DNA of 64,000 nt from positions 1,986,501 to 2,050,500 of the forward strand of contig NC_058197.1 of NCBI RefSeq assembly GCF_907165205.1, given 5' to 3'. Of this stretch, positions 44,665 through 54,619 are shown piece after piece. Source of the DNA: Coccinella septempunctata (taxonomy: Eukaryota; Arthropoda; Insecta; Coleoptera; Coccinellidae). Numbering within the stretch: the first letter of the stretch is position 1; each line of letters starts with the position of its first letter. The notes under the pieces are model-generated. The model was given only the letters and a program-made list of their open reading frames with translations. It made no database searches and was not told the DNA's origin. Both the position numbers and the translations under genes were made by a program.

Positions 44665-45483
44665 ATATAAATAGTAGATGAATCCCTAAAACAATGTTCT
44701 TGAATGACAAAGAAAAGCAGGATTGGAAATTATCCTGGTTATAGTGAACCAATGTCTCAATAAATGAGAGGATGAAATAACTCAAAACAAACGAAATTAA
44801 TTCAGGAACATAATACACATTGATATAAAAGTGGACAAACAAATCAACAGTTGTTGGTTTTCATATATCTGAGTTGAATTCGTTTATTTATCGCCCTTAT
44901 TCGAAGGCTCACTTATTTAATATCCTCCTACTTAATTTTTACAGATAATTAGTATATCTGGTCATATTTTGAAGTTTTAATTTTTTTTATACCGTACTTG
45001 GAATGGGACCTAACGTTGTCTTTTGAGTACACCTAACAATTTTTAATTTTTTTTCAAACCTAATGTTTCATTTAGAATACACTCTATATCATAAATGATT
45101 CATTATATCAGACTTGCACTCTGAATTCATACATAACCTATTGCTTGATTGCAGGTCAAGAAACGTTCAGTGGATTTTTTTTTGCATAGTACTTGAAACA
45201 GTTCTAACTGTTAACTTTTATGATCCCCTATCATTTTTTATTTGTTTTCAAAATTAATGTTTCATTAAGAATATGCTGTTAATTCAAATATCAGACTTGC
45301 ACTCCAATATTATGAATTTTCTATTTCTTGATCGCAGGTCAAGGAGCGTTCAGTCTTTTACGCATAGTACTTAAAACAGTACTGTTGTCTTCTCTACATC
45401 TAACAATTTTCAATTTTTCTCGAAGTTAATATTTCATTTTGAATATAGAGCGCGGGCTGGAGTTACAAATCCTACAAAAGTTT

Positions 45484-45993
45484 TCATTTTATAGGTTTCT
45501 CCTTCTTCCTAAAAATCTCAATGTAGTCATTCACATTGAAAAGTTTGATATTAGGATCTTCTTTTCTTCTAATAGATGTCATATTCAGAATCTCCTTCAG
45601 AATGAAAGACCTCGTCAAGCGTTTTCTCAGATTTCCGTTCGACACATACTGCTTTTTTTCTCCAACATCGAAATTTATTTTCTTCACGACTTTTTGGCTA
45701 TGTTCATCTTGATTACCTTCTCTTCTTGCAGCGTGAGTGTCGGATTTTTTCTGCGGAACTTTTCCTCTTTTTCGTTCTCCTACATGTGACTTCAGAAATT
45801 TCCTGATTTGAACTGTTCTCCTCAAGTCAATTTGTTTAGACTTCAATTTTTCCAATCCCATTCTCAAGATCTTCTTTCTGTCCATCTCGTCTTCCACAAT
45901 GAAAAAAATATTTGAGTATGAAACGATAAAATTCGATAGTATCAAAGTTAAAAAATGTAAACCACAACACAATATTTGCAGCACGAAGCACAT
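45484..45993 (-). CDS. Multicopy 169-codon ORF, U4 copy
   Basis: Complete frame with intact promoter (TATATAA 46028-46034, TCAGTT 45998-46003). Differences from the common sequence are replacements: Asn to Lys in IRNFLKS, Ser to Phe in KINSDV, and Leu to Ser in the hydrophobic region. The frame ends TGA at 45484-45486, followed on the minus strand by the ~190 bp subrepeats. Confidence 0.5.
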   Translation of the reverse strand: MCFVLQILCCGLHFLTLILSNFIVSYSNIFFIVEDEMDRKKILRMGLEKLKSKQIDLRRTVQIRKFLKSHVGERKRGKVPQKKSDTHAARREGNQDEHSQKVVKKINFDVGEKKQYVSNGNLRKRLTRSFILKEILNMTSIRRKEDPNIKLFNVNDYIEIFRKKEKPIK

Positions 45994-45997
45994 TCAC

Positions 45998-46034
45998 AAC
46001 TGAATACTTTGTACATCTACTCCGCTGTTATATA
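45998..46034 (-). promoter_or_regulatory. Core promoter of the U4 ORF (TATA + initiator)
   Basis: TATATAA at 46028-46034 and TCAGTT at 45998-46003 on the minus strand; the initiator A at 46001 lies 33 bases from the first T of the TATA box. A C-rich plus-strand stretch (46035-46085) lies upstream, giving a G-rich sequence on the minus strand. Translation could start 8 bases after the initiator A. Confidence 0.6.
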
Positions 46035-48889
46035 GCCCCTCTACCATCCCTCCCTAGCACCCAACCACCCAATTGCCCGTTCCGTCGTCTGATTCGATAT
46101 TAGATTGCTGTGACTTAAAATTTCTATGGAATCAACGTATTACATTCGTTCAATTTAACTGTCACACGTCGGACTGTTTGTTGATTTATCCTTAACTTCC
46201 TATGACCAATTTTAAAGTGTTACTTTTATTAGTTGTATGATGAGCCTTGAGAAAGGAACAAAATAGTTCCAAAACTTTGGCAAATTCATAAGAGATTGTT
46301 TTTCAACCTGTCCAAATTCCTGCGATATTTCACCTATTGTGTTCAATCCATTATTTATGATACCTAAAAAGAACATATAAAATATTTTGTTATTTTGTGA
46401 TACTTGAGCCTAACACTAAAAATACCTGAAATTATAGAGTGTTTTATATAATTATGAGTTTATGAAACATATGCGAATTTAAATGATAATTGTCCAGAGT
46501 ATTTTTCTTACAGAAAGAATATACTATTATATATTACTGTTCATTTTTTCAAACGTTTCTGATATTATGAAATGATAAAATATCAACAATTGAAAAGTAT
46601 AAGTTATCGATACAGATAATAACTATCTGGATAAGCAAGTATTGAAGCGAATTAGTATTTCAATTCTTAAGTTTGTTTCAAATCTCGCTGCTCCAAACAA
46701 TATTTCAAAATTAATAATTTCTAGAGAATTCTTTTTCATCATTTACATTCACGTTGTAGATGGTATACACGTTTTTCCTGAGGAAATCAAAACTATAGAA
46801 AGAATGTCCCTGAATAAATTTAACGACTCTGATGTATATGCAGAAATCCATGTAGGTTCCTATATATAAGTACAGAATCGTTATTTTTTATTTTCACCCT
46901 AATTATACGGAGCACTGCTATCTACTTCATGAATTTCATTTTCAATGTCTTAACCGGGAAACCGAAGAATTTTGAGTATATAATAATGAATAAATAAATA
47001 AATAAATAAATAAATAATAAAAATGAAATATTCTCATATTATAAGAGTTAAAAACTTGGTTTCTCGAAAAACGGCATGGATTCCCCAACGAGTAACATGT
47101 GACTCTGGTGACATGACATTGAATTTTCCAAGATTTCCAGCTTTCAGTATGCTTTAACGATGGAATGGTGCAACATTCAGGAATTGTTGTCGAAGTCATA
47201 ATGTATTTTTAACAGCATATCCACCAAAAAATTCTTTCGTTTCGTACTTTCATCGAAAAAAATTTGTTTAAATGAAAGCCTCTATTTTAGTCGAATTATG
47301 ATCCATCCTATCCTTACTATGCCCAAAATTGACAAGGTATTCCTGGATACGGAATATTCTGCTATCGTTTTTCAAAATGGGGAATTATACGGAAATAACT
47401 TGATATTAGTCCGAAAGTCACACTAAAACATTTGTAAGGCCTCACTATCTCCAAAATTCAAGACGAAAATCGGAAATTATATTCACGCCCAGTACGAAAA
47501 GAAGATATTAAAAAAAAAAAATAACCATTGCAAGTGACATTCAGTAAAGTGAAAATAAAATATCGCCAAAATAATGTCGAAATTAGACATAGTCATACTT
47601 ATGCAAGTTTTTGGCCGTCCAACTTCATTTGCTGTTTAGATTAGATATTTTATGATTTCTATGCTGATCCGGCTATCGAAAATATTCAAAATGATTTTGA
47701 AAAGGCCGTTTTATAGAAAAAAGTTCTATTTTGAGATGCTGGGGTTCGAACATAAATCGATAATTAATTGCAATATTTCCGAAAAATGCATCAACAATCA
47801 AATATCTTATTTCAAAATACTTCAAAGTTCCTGCTATACAATTCCTTGTTTTCGCAGGTAGTAATTATGACCAAATCGGTCCGTTGCGGGCGGAAACGTT
47901 GAGGGATGGTTTATTGTATTGGTTATACTGTACCTGTGTTATTCTGTACCTGTCACCTAGTCAAAGTAACAAATATTTTACTGTATACTTCAATACGTCA
48001 ATGGTTTTGAATAAGGTTTTTTTTTGCTTATCAAGAAATAGTAGTCCCGTAGATCAGTTATGGCACTTTTTTGGTTTCCCTGATATTGTTCTGGTTTTTT
48101 TTACAGATAAATCCCCTTTGTATTTGTCAAGAGAAATGAGATTTCGATAATTAAGTATGAACGTTGACTTCTTTTCTATCTGTCTATTATATTCGTCAAT
48201 GTAAACTGTTCTTTGTTTCAGGCTCAGGTAATTTCTTTTGAAATTAATTCATTTCAATGAAACATCCTCTACACATCCATATAGCTCATGGAAAACTTCG
48301 AAAAACCGAATAAAAAAGTTACTTTCTTCCGTCATGAATTTCTTAAAATGGATTGCTGAAATTCATTAGAGAAAATAATGAAAAATTTTGGTTGCAGTAG
48401 CCTTTTTCTTGAGGTTGAAACTGGAATAATAATATTCGCGAGAGAACTGAAGCTGGCATATGGAATAATGAGAAAACAATATAAAAAATTACGGTGCGTA
48501 GCGTAGCGTTAGATCTATGACGCCACTATAACTAGTGAAACTGAAAAGAGCAAATTTTTCCAATTATCTGTAGGATATAAATAGTAGATGAATCCCTAGA
48601 ACAATGTTCTTGAATGACAAAAAAAGCAGGATTGGAAATTATCCTGGTTATAGTGAACCAATGTCTCAATAAATGAGAGGATGAAATAACTCAAAACAAA
48701 CGAAATTAATTCAGGAACATAATACACATTGATATAAAAGTGGACAAACAAATCAACAGTTGTTGGTTTTCATATATCTGAGTTGATTTCGTTTATTTAT
48801 CGCCCTTATTCGAAGGCTCACTTATTTGATATCCTACTACTTAATTTTTGTGAAAATTAGTATATCTGGTCATATTTTGAAGTTTAAAT

Positions 48890-49351
48890 TTTTTTTATAC
48901 CGTACTTGGAACGGGACCTAACGTTGTCTTTTGAGTACACCTTACAATTTTTAATTTTTTTTTCAAATCTAATGTTTCATTTAGAATACACTCTATATCA
49001 TAAATGATTCATTATATCAGACTTGCACTCTGAATTCATACATAACCTATTGCTTGATTGCAGGTCAAGAAGCGTTCAGTGGATTGTTTTTGCATAGTAC
49101 TTGAAACAGTACTAACTGTTAACTTTTATGATCCCCTATCAATTTTTATTTGTTTTCAAAATTAATGTTTCATTAAGAATATGCTGTTAATTCAAATATC
49201 AGACTTGCACTCCAATATTATGAATTTTCTATTTCTTGATCGCAGGTCAAGGAGCGTTCAGTCTTTTACGCATAGTACTTAAAACAGTACTGTTGTCTTT
49301 TCTCTACATCTAACAATTTTCAATTTTTTTCGAAGTTAATATTTCATTTTG
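48890..49351 (+). repeat. Degenerate ~190 bp subrepeats inside the unit
   Basis: About two and a half diverged copies in tandem. Shared marks are a CATAGTACTTGAAACAGTAC-type string, AATTTTT(A/C)ATTTT, a TTCATT(T/A)-GAATA string, CAGACTTGCACTC, and TTG-TTGATNGCAGGTCAAG-AGCGTTCAGT. The last resembles a splice acceptor followed by GT. Equivalent blocks precede the anchor in each unit (about 5940-6401, 31545-32003, 44985-45440, 53310-53775 and 62320-62776). Confidence 0.75.
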
Positions 49352-49864
49352 AATATAGAGCGCGGGCTGGAGTTACAATTCCTACGAAAGTTTTCATTTT
49401 ATAGGTTTCTCCTTCTTCCTAAAAATCTCAATGTAGTCATTTACATTGAAAAGTTTGATATTAGGATCTTCTTTTCTTCTAATATATGTCATATTCAGAA
49501 TCTCCTTCAGAATGAAAGACCTCGTCAAGCGTTTTCTCAGATTTCCGTTCGACAGATACTGCTTTTTTTCTCCAGCATCGGAATTTATTTTCTTCACGAC
49601 TTTTTGGCTATGTTCATCTTGATTACCTTCCCTTCTTGCAGAGTGAGTGTCGGATTTTTTCTGCTGAACTTTTCCTCTTTTTCGTTCTCCTACATGTGAC
49701 TTCAGAAAATTCCTGATTTGAACTGTTCTCCTCAAGTCAATTTGTTTCTTGATCGCAGGTCAAGGAGCGTTCAGTCTTTTACGCATAGTACTTAAAACAG
49801 TACTGTTGTCTTTTCTCTACATCTAACAATTTTCAATTTTTTTCGAAGTTAATATTTCATTTTG
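49352..49864. repeat. Partial duplication of the unit (513 bp offset) between U4 and U5
   Basis: Sequence from 49232 is repeated from 49745; the junction at 49745-49747 has a 3 bp TTT overlap (CAATTTGTTT joined to TTTCTTGATCG). The two copies are not the same subtype: the first (49352-49744) has the U3-type variants (NMTY, VQQ, HSA), the second the common type. So the duplication joins two different unit lineages. Confidence 0.88.
49394..49744 (-). pseudogene. 5'-truncated copy of the multicopy ORF (U3 subtype)
   Basis: Retains about the C-terminal two thirds of the 169-codon frame; the N-terminal hydrophobic part, start codon and promoter are cut off by the duplication junction at 49745. 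No substitute ATG or promoter is evident. Confidence 0.8.
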
Positions 49865-49906
49865 AATATAGAGCACGGGCTGGAGTTACAAATCCTACAA
49901 AAGTTT

Positions 49907-50416
49907 TCATTTTATAGGTTTCTCCTTCTTCCTAAAAATCTCAATGTAGTCATTCACATTGAAAAGTTTGATATTAGGATCTTCTTTTCTTCTAATAGAT
50001 GTCATATTCAAAATCTCCTTCAGAATGAAAGACCTCGTCAAGCGTTTTCTCAGATTTCCGTTCGACACATACTGCTTTTTTTCTCCAACATCGGAATTTA
50101 TTTTCTTCACGACTTTTTGGCTATGTTCATCTTGATTACTTTCTCTTCTTGCAGCGTGAGTGTCGGATTTTTTCTGCGGAACTTTTCCTCTTTTTCGTTC
50201 TCCTACATGTGACTTCAGAAAATTCCTGATTTGAACTGTTCTCCTCAAGTCAATTTGTTTAGACTTCAATTTTTCCAAACCCATTCTCAAGATCTTCTTT
50301 CTGTCCATCTCGTCTTCCACAATGAAAAAAATATTTGAGTATGAAACGATAAAATTCGATAGTATCAAAGTTAAAAAATGTAAACCACAACACAATATTT
50401 GCAGCACGAAGCACAT
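49907..50416 (-). CDS. Multicopy 169-codon ORF, U5 copy
   Basis: Complete frame with TATATAA at 50451-50457 and TCAGTT at 50421-50426. It differs from the common sequence by Gly to Ser in ARREGNQ plus silent changes in MGLEKL and EILNM. Together with U4 this is the best-preserved pairing of ORF and promoter. Confidence 0.5.
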   Translation of the reverse strand: MCFVLQILCCGLHFLTLILSNFIVSYSNIFFIVEDEMDRKKILRMGLEKLKSKQIDLRRTVQIRNFLKSHVGERKRGKVPQKKSDTHAARRESNQDEHSQKVVKKINSDVGEKKQYVSNGNLRKRLTRSFILKEILNMTSIRRKEDPNIKLFNVNDYIEIFRKKEKPIK

Positions 50417-50420
50417 TCAC

Positions 50421-50457
50421 AACTGAATACTTTGTACATCTACTCCGCTGTTATATA
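50421..50457 (-). promoter_or_regulatory. Core promoter of the U5 ORF (TATA + initiator)
   Basis: TATATAA 50451-50457 and TCAGTT 50421-50426 with the initiator A at 50424; spacing as in U4. Confidence 0.6.
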
Positions 50458-53400
50458 GCCCCTCTACCATCCCTCCCTAGCACCCCACCACCCAATTGCC
50501 CGTTCCGTCGTCTGATTCGATATTAGATTGCTGTGACTTAAAATTTCTATGGAATCAACGTATGACATTCGTTCAATTTAACTGTCACACGTCGGACTGT
50601 TTGTTGATTTATCCTTAACTTCCTATGACCAATATTAAAGTGTTACTTTTATTAGTTGTATGACGAGCCTTGAGAAAGGAACAAAATAGTTCCAAAACGT
50701 TGGCGAATTCATAAGAGATTGTTTTTCAACCTGTCCAAATTCCTGCGATATTTCACCTATTGTGTTCAATCCATTATTTATGATACCTAAAAAGAACATA
50801 TAAAATATTTTGTTATTTTGTGATACTTGAGCCTAACACTAAAAATACCTGAAATTATAGAGTGTTTTATATAATTATGAGTTTATGAAACATATGCGAA
50901 TTTAAATGATAATTGTCCAGAGTATTTTTCTTACAGAAAGAATATACTATTATATATTACTGTTCATTTTTTCAAACGTTTCTGATATTATGAAATGATA
51001 AAATATCAACAATTGAAAAGTATAAGTTATCGATACAGATAATAACTATCTGGATAAGCAAGTATTGAAGCGCATTAGTATTTCAATTCTTAAGTTTGTT
51101 TCAAATCTCGTTGCTCCAAACAATATTTCAAAATTAATAATTTCTAGAGAATTCTTTTTCATCATTTACATTCACGTTGTAGATTGTATACACGTTTTTC
51201 CTGAGGAAATAAAAACTATAGAAAGAATGTCCCTGAATAAATTTAACGACTCTGATGTATATGCAGAAATCCATGTAGGTTCCTATATATAAGTACAGAA
51301 TCGTTATTTTTTATTTTCACCCTAATTATACGGAGCACTGCTATCTACTTCATGAATTTCATTTTCAATGTCTTAACCGGGAAACCGAAAAATTTTGAGT
51401 ATATAATAATGAATAAATAAATAAATAAATAAATAAATAATAAAAATGAAATATTCTCATATTATAAGAGTTAAAAACTTGGTTTCTTGAAAAATGGCAT
51501 GGATTCCCCATCAAGTAACATGTGACTCTGGTGACATGACATTGAATTTTCCAAGATTTCCAGCTTTCAGTATGCTTTAACGATGGAATGGTGCAACATT
51601 CAGGAATTGTTGTCGAAGTCATAATGTATTTTTAACAGCATATCCACCAAAAAATTCTTTCGTTTCGTACTTTCATCGAAAAAAATTTGTTTAAATGAAA
51701 GCCTCTATTTTAGTCGAATTATGATCCATCCTATCCTTACTATGCCCAAAATTGACAAGGTATTCCTGGATACGGAATATTCTGCTATTGTTTTTCAAAA
51801 TGGGGAATTATACGGAAATAACTTGATATTAGTCCGAAAGTCACACTAAAACATTTGTAAGGCCTCACTATCTCCAAAATTTAAGACGAAAATCGGAAAT
51901 TATATTCACGCCCAGTACGAAAAGAAGATATTAAAAAATAAATAACCATTGCAAGTGACATTCAGTAAAGTGAAAATAAAATATCGCCAAAATAATGTCG
52001 AAATTAGACATAGTCATACTTATGCAAGATTTTGGCCGTCCAACTTCATTTGCTGTTTAGATTAGATATTTTATGATTTCTATGCTGATCCGGCTATCGA
52101 AAATATTCAAAATGATTTTGAAAAGGCCGTTTTATAGAAAAAAGTTTTATTTTGAGATGCTGGGGTACGAACATAAATCGATAATTAATTGCAATATTTC
52201 CGAAAAATGCATCAACAATCAAATATCTTATTTCAAAATACTTCAAAGTTCCTGCTATACAATTCCTTGTTTTCGCAGGTAGTAATTATGACCAAATCGG
52301 TCCGTTGCGGGCGGAAACGTTGAGGGATGGTTTATTGTATTGGTTATACTGTACCTGTGTTATTCTGTACCTGTCACCTAGTCAAAGTAACAAATATTTT
52401 ACTGTATACTTCAATACGTCAATGGTTTTGAATAGGGTTTTTTTTTGCTTATCAAGAAATAGTAGTCCCGTAGATCAGTTATGGCACTTTTTTGGTTTCC
52501 ATGATATTGTTCTGGTTTTTTTTACAGATAAATCCCCTTTGTATTTGTCAAGAGAAATGAGATTTCGATAATTAAGTATAAACGTTGACTTCTTTTCTAT
52601 CTGTCTATTATATTCGTCAATGTAAACTGTTCTTTGTTTCAGGCTCAGGTAATTTCTTTTGAAATTAATTCATTTCAATGAAACATCCTCTACACATCCA
52701 TATAGCTCATGGAAAACTTCGAAAAACCGAATAAAAAAGTTACTTTCTTCCGTCATGTATTTCTTAAAATGGATTGCTGAAATTCATTAGAGAAAATAAT
52801 GAAAAATTTTGGTTGTAGTAGCCTTTTTCTTGAGGTTGAAACTGGAATAATAATATTCGCGAGAGAACTGAAGCTGGCATATGGAATAATGAGAAAACAA
52901 TATAAAAAATTACGGTGCGTAGCGTAGCGTTAGATCTATGACGCCATTATAACTAGTGAAACTGAAAAGAGCAAATTTTTTCAATTATCTGTAGGATATA
53001 AATAGTAGATGAATCCCTAGAACAATGTTCTTGAATGACAAAAAAAAGCAGGATTGGAAATTATCCTGGTTATAGTGAACCAATGTCTCAATAAATGAGA
53101 GGATGAAATAACTCAAAACAAACGAAATTAATTCAGGAACATAATACACATTGATATAAAAGTGGACAAACAAATCAACAGTTGTTGGTTTTCATATATC
53201 TGAGTTGATTTCGTTTATTTATCGCCCTTATTCGAAGGCTCACTTATTTGATATCCTCCTACTTAATTTTTGGTGATAATTAGTATATCTGGTCATATTT
53301 TGAAGTTTAAATTTTTTTTATACCGTACTTGGAACGGGACCTAACGTTGTCTTTTGAGTACACCTTACAATTTTTAATTTTTTTTTCAAAACTAATGTTT

Positions 53401-53816
53401 CATTTAGAATACACTCTATATCATAAATGATTCATTATATCAGACTTGCACTCTGAATTCATACATAACCTATTGCTTGATTGCAGGTCAAGAAGCGTTC
53501 AGTGGATTGTTTTTGCATAGTACTTGAAACAGTACTAACTGTTAACTTTTATGATCCCCTATCAATTTTTATTTGTTTTCAAAATTAATGTTTCATTAAG
53601 AATATGCTGTAAATTCAAATATCAGACTTGCACTCCAATATTATGAATTTTCTATTTCTTGATCGCAGGTCAAGGAGCGTTCAGTCTTTTACGCATAGTA
53701 CTTAAAACAGTACTGTTGTTTTTTCTCTACATCTAACAATTTTCAATTTTTTTCGAAGTTAATATTTCATTTTGAATATAGAGCGCGGGCTGGAGTTACA
53801 AATCCTACAAAAGTTT

Positions 53817-54326
53817 TCATTTTATAGGTTTCTCCTTCTTCCTAAAAATCTCAATGTAGTCATTCACATTGAAAAGTTTGATATTAAGATCTTCTTTTCT
53901 TCTAATAGATGTCATATTCAAAATCTCCTTCAGAATGAAAGACCTCGTCAAGCGTTTTCTCAGATTTCCGTTCGACACATACTGCTTTTTTTCTCCAACA
54001 TCGGAATTTATTTTCTTCAAGACTTTTTGGCTATGTTCATCTTGATTACCTTCTCTTCTTGCAGCGTGAGTGTCGGATTTTTTCTGCGGAACTTTTCCTC
54101 TTTTTCGTTCTCCTACATGTGACTTCAGAAAATTCCCGATTTGAACTGTTCTCCTCAAGTCAATTTGTTTAGACTTCAATTTTTCCAATCCCATTCTCAA
54201 GATCTTCTTTCTGTCCATCTCGTCTTCCACAATGAAAAAAATATTTAAGTATGAAACGATAAAATTCGATAGTATCAAAGTTAAAAAATGTAAACCACAA
54301 CACAATATTTGCAGCACGAAGCACAT
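53817..54326 (-). CDS. Multicopy 169-codon ORF, U6 copy, promoter separated by LINE-B
   Basis: The frame is complete, and the initiator TCAGTT (54331-54336) is still adjacent, but the TATA box is now 4.7 kb away at 59077-59083 because LINE-B inserted at 54343/54344. Replacements here are Arg to Gly in IRNFLKS, Val to Leu in KVVKKI and Pro to Leu in EDPNI. Transcription from its own promoter is unlikely. Confidence 0.4.
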   Translation of the reverse strand: MCFVLQILCCGLHFLTLILSNFIVSYLNIFFIVEDEMDRKKILRMGLEKLKSKQIDLRRTVQIGNFLKSHVGERKRGKVPQKKSDTHAARREGNQDEHSQKVLKKINSDVGEKKQYVSNGNLRKRLTRSFILKEILNMTSIRRKEDLNIKLFNVNDYIEIFRKKEKPIK

Positions 54327-54337
54327 TCACAACTGAA

Positions 54338-54373
<36 letters not shown>

Positions 54374-54619
54374 GTGTAGCAGGGGGAAAATCTGCAAACA
54401 GACGAACACACCCTCTGCTGAGGGGGAACAGTGTGGGGATTCTCACTCTCTGAGCTCGAGACCCACTAAAAACCCTTAACTGCTTCTTCATAGGTTCCGG
54501 GCATTTTGCCTATTAACCAGTTGACTCTTATGGTTTCTGGACTCTCACACGATCATAGTCGTGTTGATAGTTGTATGCTGCCTATAGCTTTTATAGGTTA
54601 AGCTCTTCTTTGGTTACAT

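Larger units (their letters stand above)
32004..45440. repeat. Tandem unit U3, carrying an errantivirus-like element
   Basis: The host unit runs 32004-35131 and resumes at 44665; the 9533 bp LTR element lies between. Without it the unit is about 3.9 kb. U3 carries a distinct ORF variant set (Tyr in NMTYIRRK, Gln in VQQKK, Ser in HSARRE) shared with the partial copy at 49394-49735, marking a separate sublineage of units. Confidence 0.9.
45441..49351. repeat. Tandem unit U4, clean reference copy (3911 bp)
   Basis: An uninterrupted unit without retroelement insertions. It shares with U5 and U6 the string TACTATTATATATTACTGTTC (near 46516, 50940 and 59570; U1, U2, U3 and U7 have a shorter form), so U4 to U6 form a subgroup. 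Landmarks: 169-codon ORF 45484-45993, promoter 45998-46034, hammerhead-like relic near 46251, frame B 46642-46869, microsatellite 46985-47016, frame C 47652-47861 and subrepeats from 48890. Confidence 0.92.
49865..53775. repeat. Tandem unit U5, clean (3911 bp)
   Basis: Same length as U4 and without insertions. Landmarks: 169-codon ORF 49907-50416, promoter 50421-50457, frame B 51065-51292, microsatellite 51408-51439, frame C 52073-52282 and subrepeats from about 53310. The GAAACG motif is changed to AAAACG, as in U4 (near 50692). Confidence 0.92.

Noticed and set aside
45439..45789. 116-codon plus-strand frame repeated in several units
   Set aside because: It lies antisense to the 169-codon frame, is dominated by Phe/Leu/Ile/Ser as expected for the complement of a Lys/Glu-rich coding strand, and has no promoter.
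46942..47199. ~85-codon minus-strand frame present in most units (also 1276-1533, 26855-27142, 33485-33754, 51365-51622)
   Set aside because: It runs through the TAAA microsatellite (repeated LFIYLFIY), its length changes with repeat number, and no domain or promoter is visible.
47884..48150. 88-codon frame starting at GTG
   Set aside because: Its continuity depends on the length of a T-run (broken in U1, U2 and U3) and it has no ATG.
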